From Thiomonas delicata (GTDB lineage Bacteria > Pseudomonadota > Gammaproteobacteria > Burkholderiales > Burkholderiaceae_C), in the NCBI RefSeq assembly GCF_900088825.1, contig NZ_LT592171.1:1538109-1602108 (forward strand): a stretch of 64,000 nt of DNA, in the 5' to 3' direction. A program made the translations under genes and the position numbers. Positions 37,949-45,330 of this stretch are shown one piece after another. The notes beneath the pieces were generated by a model. The model saw nothing but the letters and a program-made list of their open reading frames with translations. It made no database searches and was not told the DNA's origin. Each line of letters begins with the position of its first letter. The stretch's first letter is position 1.

Positions 37949-40747
37949 TCAATGCGCCAGCTCCCAGTTGGCGCCCAGCCCCAATTCGGCCACCAGCGGC
38001 ACCTTCAGGCTGGCGACGCTCGCCATGAGGCGCGGAATATGCTCGCGCACCCAGAAGATCTCGTCCTGCGGAACTTCGAGCACGAGTTCGTCGTGCACCT
38101 GCATCACCACGCGGGCGCCGAGACGCTTTTGCGCCAGCTCCCTGTCGACGGCAATCATCGCCATCTTGATGAGATCGGCCGCAGTGCCCTGCATCGGCGC
38201 GTTGATCGCGGCGCGCTCGGCGCCGGCGCGACGCGGCCCGTTGGGTGAGTTGACCTCCGGTAGCCAGAGCCTGCGCCCGAACACGGTTTCCACATAGCCC
38301 TGGGCCTTGGCCTGGGCGCGGGTGCGCTCCATGTATTGCGCCACGCCCGGGTAGCGTGCGAAGTAGCGGTCGATGTAGAGCTGCGCCGCGCTGCGCTCGA
38401 GCCCCAGGTTGCGGGCCAGGCCGAAGGCGCTCATGCCGTAGATCAGGCCGAAGTTGATGACCTTGGCCATGCGGCGCTGATCGGCATTCACCTCCAGCGG
38501 TGTGACGCCGAAAATCTCGGCCGCGGTGGCGCGGTGGATGTCCTCCCCCTGCGCGAAGGCCTTCAGGAGGCCGGAATCCTGCGAGAGATGGGCCATGATG
38601 CGCAGTTCGATCTGCGAGTAGTCGGCCGAGGCGATGACCCAGCCCCTGGGGGCAATGAAGGCCTCGCGGATGCGCCGTCCTTCCGGCGTGCGCACCGGGA
38701 TGTTCTGCAGATTGGGGTCGTTCGACGCCAACCGCCCCGTCACGGCGACGGCCTGGGCGTAGTTGGTATGCACCCGGCCGGTGGCCGGATTGATCATCTG
38801 CGGCAGCTTCTCGGTGTAGGTGCTCTTGAGCTTGGACAGCCCACGATGTTCCAGGATGACGCGCGGCAGCGGGTAGTCCTCGGCCAGCTTCTCCAGCACC
38901 TCCTCGTCGGTCGAGGGGGCCCCTCCGGCCGTTTTTTTCTGCACCGGCAATTGCAGCCTGTCGAACAGGATCTCGCCGATCTGCTTGGGGCTGCCGAGGT
39001 TGAAGGGCCCGCCGGCCAGTTCGTAGGCCCGTGCCTCGAGCGCGGCGATCTGCTTGCCCAGTTCGGCGCTTTGCCGGCGCAGCGCATCGCCATCGACCAG
39101 CACCCCGGTCCGCTCCATGCGCTGCAACACCTCGCTGACCTGCATTTCCAGCGCGTAGATGCGGCCGAGGCCCTGGTCGGCCTGAATGCCCGGCCACAGC
39201 TTGCGATGCACTTGCAGGCACAGGTCGGCATCCTCCCCGCTGTAGCGGGTGGCCACGTCCAGCGCCACCTGGTCGAAGGTGATGGCCTTGGCGCCCTTGC
39301 CGCACACCTGTTCGTAGCTCAGCGTGTCGTCACGCTCGAGGTGGCGCGACACCAGGCTGTCGAGGCTGTGCGGCTTGTGGGCTTCCAGCACATAGCTTTG
39401 CAGCAGGGTGTCGTGCGCATAGCCGCGCACGTCGATGCCGCAATTGGCCAGCACATGCCGGTCGTACTTGCTGTTCTGGCCCAGCTTGGGCTTGTCCGCG
39501 CGCTCCAGCCAGGGCCTGAGCCGCTCCAGCACCGCGTCGCGCGGCAGCTGCGGCGCAACCCCGGGGTAGCGGTGGGCCAGCGGAATGTAGGCGGCCTGGC
39601 CCGGTTCCACGCACAGCGAGACACCCACCAGATGCGCGCGCATGGGGTCGAGCGAATCGGTCTCGGTGTCGAGCGCGGTGAGTTCGGCGGCATCGATGCG
39701 GGCCAGCCAGGTGTCGAACTGCGCCCAGGTCAGCACGGTTTCGTAGGTCCCCGCCAGCGAAGCGATGCGAGGAGCCGGAGGGTCGGAACCGGCCGACGTT
39801 TCGGCGCCTTGCTGCGTCGCCCCGGTCGGCAAGAGAGAAGCCTGCGCCGCGGGCTGCCTGGCCTGCAGCTCGTGCAGGAATTTCTTCAGTCCGTAGCGGG
39901 CGAAAAAGGGCGCGAGCCTGGCGGCATCTTCCGCGGCCGGGGTCAGGTCGGCGTCGAAATCCTGCGCGTAGCCGTCCAGGTCGCAATCCGTCGAGATGGT
40001 CACCAGCGCGCGCGCGGTGGGCAGCCATTCGAGCGCGTCGCGCAGGCTCTGGCCCACCGCACCGGAAATGTCCCCCGCGTGGGCGATGATGCCCTCCAGC
40101 GAGCCATACGCGGTCAGCCATTTCACCGCGGTTTTCGGCCCGACCTTGCTCACGCCTGGCACGTTGTCGACGGCATCCCCGACCAGCGTGAGATAGTCGA
40201 CGATGCGCGCGGGCGGCACGCCGAACTTGGCCAGCACGCCAGCCTCGTCCTGGATCTCGTTGCTCATCGTGTTGACCAGGGTGATGTGGTCGTTCACCAG
40301 TTGCGCCAGATCCTTGTCGCCGGTGGAGACCAGGGTGCGGATGCCTTTGGCGTGCGCACGCACCGCAAGGGTTCCGATCACATCGTCCGCCTCGACCCCC
40401 GGAACCTCGAGCAGCGGCCAGCCCATCAGGCGCACGGCTTCGTGAATCGGATCGATCTGCTGCACCAGATCCTCGGGCATCGGCGCCCGGTGCGCCTTGT
40501 AGTCGGCATACAACGCGTCGCGGAACGTGGGGCCCTTGGCGTCGAATACGCAGGCGCAGTAGCGGTAGCCCTTGGACGGCGGATACTGCTCGCGCAGGCG
40601 CCGCAGCATCGCCACCATGCCGTAGAGCGCCCCGGTGGGCTCGCCCTGCGGGCCGCGCAGGTCGGGCATGGCGTGAAACGCGCGGTAGAGATAGCTGGAG
40701 CCATCCACCAGCAGCAGCGTGGGGGGAAAGTCGGGATGGTCGGTCAT
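37949..40747 (-). CDS. polA: DNA polymerase I
   Basis: PolA fills gaps and removes RNA primers. The 932-residue protein has all three parts. The 5' nuclease domain covers about residues 1-300 (LVDGSSYLYRAFHA, LVSTGDKDLAQLV, GDAVDNVPGVSKVGPKTA). The 3'-5' exonuclease still has its catalytic acids (LDTETDSLD, SGEDADLC). The polymerase domain has SADYSQIELRIMAHLS, the O-helix RRMAKVINFGLIYGMSAFG and VMQVHDELVLEV. The ATG at 40747 (MTDHPDFPPTLLLVDG) is well placed. It is divergent from the DUF2782 gene, as in other Burkholderiales. Confidence 0.97.
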   Translation of the reverse strand: MTDHPDFPPTLLLVDGSSYLYRAFHAMPDLRGPQGEPTGALYGMVAMLRRLREQYPPSKGYRYCACVFDAKGPTFRDALYADYKAHRAPMPEDLVQQIDPIHEAVRLMGWPLLEVPGVEADDVIGTLAVRAHAKGIRTLVSTGDKDLAQLVNDHITLVNTMSNEIQDEAGVLAKFGVPPARIVDYLTLVGDAVDNVPGVSKVGPKTAVKWLTAYGSLEGIIAHAGDISGAVGQSLRDALEWLPTARALVTISTDCDLDGYAQDFDADLTPAAEDAARLAPFFARYGLKKFLHELQARQPAAQASLLPTGATQQGAETSAGSDPPAPRIASLAGTYETVLTWAQFDTWLARIDAAELTALDTETDSLDPMRAHLVGVSLCVEPGQAAYIPLAHRYPGVAPQLPRDAVLERLRPWLERADKPKLGQNSKYDRHVLANCGIDVRGYAHDTLLQSYVLEAHKPHSLDSLVSRHLERDDTLSYEQVCGKGAKAITFDQVALDVATRYSGEDADLCLQVHRKLWPGIQADQGLGRIYALEMQVSEVLQRMERTGVLVDGDALRRQSAELGKQIAALEARAYELAGGPFNLGSPKQIGEILFDRLQLPVQKKTAGGAPSTDEEVLEKLAEDYPLPRVILEHRGLSKLKSTYTEKLPQMINPATGRVHTNYAQAVAVTGRLASNDPNLQNIPVRTPEGRRIREAFIAPRGWVIASADYSQIELRIMAHLSQDSGLLKAFAQGEDIHRATAAEIFGVTPLEVNADQRRMAKVINFGLIYGMSAFGLARNLGLERSAAQLYIDRYFARYPGVAQYMERTRAQAKAQGYVETVFGRRLWLPEVNSPNGPRRAGAERAAINAPMQGTAADLIKMAMIAVDRELAQKRLGARVVMQVHDELVLEVPQDEIFWVREHIPRLMASVASLKVPLVAELGLGANWELAH

Positions 40748-40831
40748 GGCGGGATTATCGGTTGCCGCCGCGCGCGCCCGCCGACCCCGTGCCGTGGAGC
40801 ATGGCCATGGCCGACCGTTAAAATCGGCGCC

Positions 40832-41200
40832 ATGAAACCCACACAGATCGCCGCGCGCTCCGCCCTGGTCCTCTGGCTCGGGCTGGCTTGCGCCTCGGCC
40901 CGGGCCCAGCTCCCGGCCCCAGCCAGTTCCTCCCCGCGCAGCGGCTTGCCGCCCGCGGCACGCCTGGCCGACACCCAGCCCAAGCCGACGTTTCCTGAAC
41001 CCGTGGTGCGCAACCGGGTGATACAGGACCGCGCGGTGCGCATCCGGGAACAGCAAGTGCGAGGCGCCACCACCGCAATCCACGTGCAACCCCTGCACGG
41101 CGGGCCCAGCTACAGCATCGTGCCGCCCGACGTCTCGTCCAGCACCGATCCCGCCCATATGCAGGGCCGCATGCAGTGGACCCTCGGCACCTTCCGATGA
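40832..41200 (+). CDS. DUF2782 family exported protein
   Basis: This 122-residue protein has an N-terminal signal peptide (hydrophobic ALVLWLGLACASARA, cleavage near residue 25) followed by a Pro/Arg-rich linker. A conserved small domain comes next (VIQDRAVRIREQQVRGATTAIHVQPL). It matches DUF2782, a periplasmic family of unknown function between polA and thrB in Burkholderiales. No catalytic motif is visible. It starts 84 bp from polA on the opposite strand and is followed by thrB after 88 bp. Confidence 0.82.
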   Translation: MKPTQIAARSALVLWLGLACASARAQLPAPASSSPRSGLPPAARLADTQPKPTFPEPVVRNRVIQDRAVRIREQQVRGATTAIHVQPLHGGPSYSIVPPDVSSSTDPAHMQGRMQWTLGTFR

Positions 41201-41288
41201 ACCGTCACCCCGCGCGCGGACCCGGGTTCGCGCGCGCCTCGTCGTCTGGCGCCCACTGGCAGGCGCCCCCCCTCTGAATCGCATCCCC

Positions 41289-42251
41289 ATGGCTGTCTTC
41301 ACCCCACTCGACGCGAGCGAGGTCGAGGCCTTTCTGGCCCGCTTCGACCTGGGCACGCTCTGCGAGCTGCAAGGCATCGCCAGCGGCATCGAGAACACCA
41401 ATTACTTCGTGACGACGACACGAGGGCGCTTCGTGCTCACCCTGTTCGAGCGCCTGAGCGCCGAGCAGCTGCCGTTCTACCTGCGGCTCATGCACCATCT
41501 GGCCGCGCACGCCATTCCGGTCCCCGACCCGATGGCCGACCGCGAGGGCCATATCCTGCACCGGATCAAGGACAAGCCCGCCGCGCTGGTGACCCGTCTT
41601 CCCGGTCATAGCGTGATGCAGCCGGCGGCGTCGCATTGCGCGCAGATCGGCCGCTGCCTGGCCCGCATGCATCTGGCCGCGCGCGACTATCCCCTGCAGC
41701 AGCCGAATCTGCGCGGCCTGGCGTGGCAGCAGCAGACCATCCCGCGCGTGCTTCCCTATATGAGCGCCGGTCAGCGCGCGCTGATCGTCAACGAACTGGC
41801 GCACCAGACCGCCCTGGCCGCCACGAGCGCCCATGCCGGGCTGCCGCGCGGCGCGGTCCACGCCGACCTGTTCCGCGACAACGCACTGTTCGAGAACGAT
41901 CGGCTCACCGGCGTGTTCGACTGGTATTTCGCCGGCGTGGACAGCTGGATCTTCGACCTCGCCGTCGCGCTCAACGACTGGTGCATCGATCCGCCGAGCG
42001 GCGCGCTGGAATCCGCCCGCACCCGCGCCCTGCTCGACGCCTACCAGCGGGAGCGGCCCCTGCAGGCCGATGAACGCGCCCTGCTGCCGGACGCCCTGCG
42101 CGCCGCCGCGCTGCGTTTCTGGACCTCGCGCCTGGCCGACTATCACCTGCCGCGCGACGCCCACCTGCTGACCCCGCACGATCCCGCGCATTTCGAGCGT
42201 GTGCTGCGCCAGCGGGTCGACGCCGAACAGAACCTGTTCGCCTTCGCCTGA
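41289..42251 (+). CDS. thrB: homoserine kinase (ThrB2, APH-fold type)
   Basis: The enzyme phosphorylates homoserine for threonine synthesis. The 320-residue protein is the aminoglycoside-phosphotransferase-fold homoserine kinase typical of Alpha- and Betaproteobacteria, not the GHMP-type of E. coli. It starts MAVFTPLDASEVEAFLARFD, has SGIENTNYFV, the catalytic loop HADLFRDNALF (H191, D193) and the metal-binding D211 (VFDWYFAG). It is followed after 60 bp by the BPSS1780-type gene; the pair is a conserved neighbourhood. Confidence 0.95.
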   Translation: MAVFTPLDASEVEAFLARFDLGTLCELQGIASGIENTNYFVTTTRGRFVLTLFERLSAEQLPFYLRLMHHLAAHAIPVPDPMADREGHILHRIKDKPAALVTRLPGHSVMQPAASHCAQIGRCLARMHLAARDYPLQQPNLRGLAWQQQTIPRVLPYMSAGQRALIVNELAHQTALAATSAHAGLPRGAVHADLFRDNALFENDRLTGVFDWYFAGVDSWIFDLAVALNDWCIDPPSGALESARTRALLDAYQRERPLQADERALLPDALRAAALRFWTSRLADYHLPRDAHLLTPHDPAHFERVLRQRVDAEQNLFAFA

Positions 42252-42311
42252 ACGGCCCCCGGCTGCGTTCTTCTCTCTTCCTCTGCATCACTCCCCCACC
42301 GTCCGCCCACC

Positions 42312-43127
42312 ATGCAATTACGCACCGTCCCCGCCCGCGAGGGTCTGAGTTGGGTCAAACAGGGTTTCGTCTGGCTGCTGCGCCAGCCCTGGAGCGTGCT
42401 GCTGATGATGGGCAGCTACATCTTCGCGGTCGGCCTGTTCTCCCTGCTGCCGATGGTGGGCGGGCTGGTGCCGCTGTTGGCGGTGCAGATCGCCACCGTG
42501 GGTTTCATGACGGCATCCAGGCACATCGAGCGCGGCCGCACCGTCTGGCCCAGCGTGCTGCTGGCCGGGCTGCGCGAGAGCCGGCCGCGCGTGCATGCCC
42601 TGCTGGCTCTGGGGATGCTGTACGCCGCGGCCGTGGTGGGCGTGCTCGCCATCGCCGCGCTGGTGGACGGCGGCGCGCTGTTACGCATGCTGATGTTCGG
42701 CACGGAACCGAGCAGCGGGGTGGTGAAAAGCGGCCTTCTGCGCGGTGCGGCCCTGCTGGCGACGGTCTGCTACATCCCGGTGTCGATGGCATTTTGGTTC
42801 GCTCCGCCCCTGGTGAGCTGGCATGGCATGGGGCCGATGCAGGCGCTGTTCACCAGCTTCGTCATCGTGCTGCGCAATCTGGGCGCTTTCGTGCTCTATC
42901 TGATCCAGTGGTTCCTGCTGTTCGCCACCGTGCCGCTGCTGGTTTCCACCCTCGCGCGGGCCATGAGCGCCAACGTGGAGACGGCCATGTTCCTGAGCCT
43001 GCCGGTGGCGCTGCTGATGTTCCTGGCCTTCATCATGTCCTTCTACGCCAGCGCGCGCAGCCTGCTGCCCGAGCGCGAAACGGGAGGCGTCATCCCCGCC
43101 CACACGTCGCCGGACGCGAAGCCCTGA
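42312..43127 (+). CDS. BPSS1780-family multipass membrane protein
   Basis: The 271-residue product starts with a cytoplasmic MQLRTVPAREGLSWVKQGF and has about six hydrophobic helices, beginning with LLMMGSYIFAVGLFSLLPMVGGLVP-like segments. It matches the BPSS1780 membrane family found beside thrB in Burkholderiales. Function is unknown and there are no catalytic motifs. The conserved C-terminal end after residue 255 is hydrophilic. No signs of transfer or damage. Confidence 0.78.
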   Translation: MQLRTVPAREGLSWVKQGFVWLLRQPWSVLLMMGSYIFAVGLFSLLPMVGGLVPLLAVQIATVGFMTASRHIERGRTVWPSVLLAGLRESRPRVHALLALGMLYAAAVVGVLAIAALVDGGALLRMLMFGTEPSSGVVKSGLLRGAALLATVCYIPVSMAFWFAPPLVSWHGMGPMQALFTSFVIVLRNLGAFVLYLIQWFLLFATVPLLVSTLARAMSANVETAMFLSLPVALLMFLAFIMSFYASARSLLPERETGGVIPAHTSPDAKP

Positions 43128-43194
43128 GCGGCGATACATCCGGACACCGTATGCTTCGGACTGTCACCGTGCATTCCGACCGACGAGGCCCACC

Positions 43195-43818
43195 ATGCGA
43201 CGCTTGCTCCTGGCAACTCTGCTCTTGCTCACCGCCGCCCTCAGCGGCTGCGGCTACAACGCGCTGCAGCGCGAAGACGAACAGGTCAAGGCCTCGTGGG
43301 CCGAGGTGCTCAACCAGTACCAGCGCCGGGCCGACCTGGTGCCCAACCTGGTCGCCACGGTCAAGGGCTATGCCAGCCACGAGAAAGACGTCCTGACCGC
43401 AGTCACCGAAGCGCGCGCTTCGGTCGGGCAGATCCAGGCCACGCCCGAACTGGTGAACGACCCGGAGGCCTTCGCCAAATTCCAGGCCGCGCAGCAGCAG
43501 ATGACCGGCGCGCTGTCTCGCCTGCTCGCGGTGTCCGAGAATTATCCGCAACTCAAGGCCGATGCCTCGTTCCGCGACCTGCAGGCGCAGCTCGAGGGCA
43601 CCGAGAACCGCATCGCCGTGGCACGCATGCGCTACATCGAGGCGGTGCAGGCCTACAACGGCACCGTGCGCCAGTTCCCCAGCAATCTGACCGCCATGGC
43701 CCTGGGCTACAAGACCAAGCCCAGCTTCACGGTGGAGAACGAGAAAGCCATTGCCGCGCCGCCCAAGGTGGACTTCGGCACGGCCGCGCCAGTACCCCGG
43801 CCTGCCGCGTCGCGTTGA
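43195..43818 (+). CDS. LemA family lipoprotein
   Basis: The 207-residue protein begins with a lipoprotein signal (MRRLLLATLLLLTAALSGC, lipobox LSGC with Cys 19). It continues with the LemA core: YNALQREDEQVKASWAEVLNQYQRRADLVPNLV and NRIAVARMRYIEAVQAYN, two long helices. LemA proteins are membrane-anchored; their role is not settled, but they recur beside TPM-domain proteins, as here. The next gene starts 25 bp downstream, so the three genes look like one operon. Confidence 0.92.
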   Translation: MRRLLLATLLLLTAALSGCGYNALQREDEQVKASWAEVLNQYQRRADLVPNLVATVKGYASHEKDVLTAVTEARASVGQIQATPELVNDPEAFAKFQAAQQQMTGALSRLLAVSENYPQLKADASFRDLQAQLEGTENRIAVARMRYIEAVQAYNGTVRQFPSNLTAMALGYKTKPSFTVENEKAIAAPPKVDFGTAAPVPRPAASR

Positions 43819-43843
43819 GCGCAGCCCCCCGCGGCACAAGCCG

Positions 43844-44728
43844 ATGAAACGCATCGCGAGACGGCCTTCAAGCCGATCGACGCGGCACGGGCTCATCGGC
43901 CTGCTGCTGGCCTGCTGCGCGTGGCTGCCGGCGTGGGCGCTCGTCGCCGTGCCGGCGCTCACCGCCCCCGTCACCGATCTCACCGGCACCCTGACCGCGG
44001 CCCAGGTGCAGGAACTCGACCAGCAACTGCAAGCCTTCGCCGCCCGCAAGGGGAGCCAGGTCGCCGTGCTCATCGTGCCGACCACCCGGCCCGAAACCAT
44101 CGAGCAATATTCCATCCGCGTCACCGACGCCTGGAAGCTCGGCCGCAAGGGTGTGGATGACGGCGTGCTGTTGCTCGTGGCCAAGGACGACCGCGCCGTG
44201 CGCATCGAAGTGGGCTACGGGCTGGAGGGCGCCATCCCCGACGCAGTGGCCAAGCGCATCGTCGCCGAGGTCATCGTTCCGCGCTTTCAGGCGGGCGATT
44301 TCGCCGGCGGGATCGGCGCTGGCACCGCGCAGATCATGCGCATCATCGACGGCGAATCCCTGCCCCCCGCCCCCAGCCAGAAAACCGCGCAAACGCATGG
44401 CCCGCCGCTGGAGCTGGCCCTGTTCATCGTGTTCGGCGCGGTGGTCGTGGGCCAGGCCTTGCGCGCGGCACTGGGCCGCCTGCTGGGCGCAGGCGCATCC
44501 GCAGCCGTGGCCGGTTTCGCCGGCTGGCTGCTGATCGGCTCCGGCCTGCTCGCCGGGCTTGCGGCGCTGCTGGCCTTCTTCGCGGTGTTCAGCGGCATGC
44601 GCTTCGGCGGACCCGGTGGCTTGGGCGGGGGTTTCGGCGGCGGAGGATTCGGCGGCGGCCGAGGGGGCGGCGGGTTTTCCGGCGGCGGGGGCGGATTCGG
44701 CGGCGGCGGCGCTTCCGGGAGATGGTGA
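43844..44728 (+). CDS. TPM-domain (YgcG-type) membrane protein with Gly-rich tail
   Basis: The 294-residue protein has a signal peptide (residues 15-33), a periplasmic TPM domain (about 37-165: PVTDLTGTLTAAQVQELDQQL, GRKGVDDGVLLLVAKDDRAVRIEVGYGLEG, RFQAGDFAGGI), two hydrophobic helices around 185-255 and a Gly/Phe-rich C-terminal tail. This is the YgcG/TPM_phosphatase pattern. Plant TPM proteins act in photosystem repair; bacterial roles are unclear. The ATG at 43844 follows the lemA stop; the stop overlaps the GGGAG region of the next gene. Confidence 0.9.
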   Translation: MKRIARRPSSRSTRHGLIGLLLACCAWLPAWALVAVPALTAPVTDLTGTLTAAQVQELDQQLQAFAARKGSQVAVLIVPTTRPETIEQYSIRVTDAWKLGRKGVDDGVLLLVAKDDRAVRIEVGYGLEGAIPDAVAKRIVAEVIVPRFQAGDFAGGIGAGTAQIMRIIDGESLPPAPSQKTAQTHGPPLELALFIVFGAVVVGQALRAALGRLLGAGASAAVAGFAGWLLIGSGLLAGLAALLAFFAVFSGMRFGGPGGLGGGFGGGGFGGGRGGGGFSGGGGGFGGGGASGRW

Positions 44729-44730
44729 GC

Positions 44731-45237
44731 ATGGCCCTCCAGCGCCTGTTCCGCCACACGCTCTATCCCACGGCGCGGGTCCACATGTTGTTTCCGCGCC
44801 AGGCGATGCAGGTCATCGCCAACGCCATCCACGCCGCCGAGGGCCGGCACGGCGGGGAAATCCGCGTCGCCATCGAGGGCGCGCTGGACTGGCCCGAACT
44901 CTGGCGCGGCGTCACGCCGCGCCAACAGGCCATAGCCCTGTTCTCCTCGCTGCGTGTGTGGGATACCGAACGCAACGATGGCGTCCTGATCTACCTGTTG
45001 CTGGCCGAGCATGCGGTGGAAATCGTCGCCGACCGCGGCATCGCCGCGCGCGTCGCCCCCGAATCATGGCAGGCGGTGTGCCGCGGCATGGAGCGGCATC
45101 TGCGCCAGTCGCGCCATCTCGATGCCATCCTGCAAGGGGTGGACGACGTGAGCAAGCTGCTCGCCGAACATGCCCCCGCACGGGACGGCGCGCAGCGCAA
45201 CGAACTCAGCGACTGGCCCGTCGTCGTCAAACGCTGA
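44731..45237 (+). CDS. second TPM-domain protein, without signal peptide
   Basis: The 168-residue product is a short TPM-domain protein: AMQVIANAIHAAEGRHGGEIRVAIE, LFSSLRVWDTERNDGVLIYLLLAEHAVEIVADRGIAARV and ESWQAVCRGMERHLRQ fit the family. It has no signal peptide and no membrane helix, so it may be cytoplasmic or peripheral. GGGAG lies 9 bp before the ATG at 44731; an ATG at 44722 would overlap the previous gene. The lemA-TPM-TPM trio is a recurring cassette of unknown purpose. Confidence 0.87.
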   Translation: MALQRLFRHTLYPTARVHMLFPRQAMQVIANAIHAAEGRHGGEIRVAIEGALDWPELWRGVTPRQQAIALFSSLRVWDTERNDGVLIYLLLAEHAVEIVADRGIAARVAPESWQAVCRGMERHLRQSRHLDAILQGVDDVSKLLAEHAPARDGAQRNELSDWPVVVKR

Positions 45238-45248
45238 GCCGTGCGGCT

Positions 45249-45272
45249 CCAAGCCTGCCTGCGCGGGCTTGG
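45249..45272. repeat. hairpin between convergent genes (TPM gene / uvrD)
   Basis: CCAAGCC (45249-45255) and GGCTTGG (45266-45272) form a perfect 7-bp inverted repeat 11 bp after the TPM gene stop. No T-run follows on either strand, so it is only terminator-like. Confidence 0.35.
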
Positions 45273-45330
45273 ACACGGCGAAGGGCCCACCCCGGCATGC
45301 TTGCCGGTTGCCGACAAGCCGCGCGCCCGC

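Noticed and set aside
38336-41200. 954-codon plus-strand frame opposite polA
   Set aside because: Only its last 122 codons, after an in-frame ATG at 40832, form a real gene (DUF2782 protein); the rest is an antisense shadow of polA.
44630-44725. Gly-codon repeat tract considered as a DNA repeat
   Set aside because: It is the Gly/Phe-rich C-terminal tail normal for YgcG-type TPM proteins.
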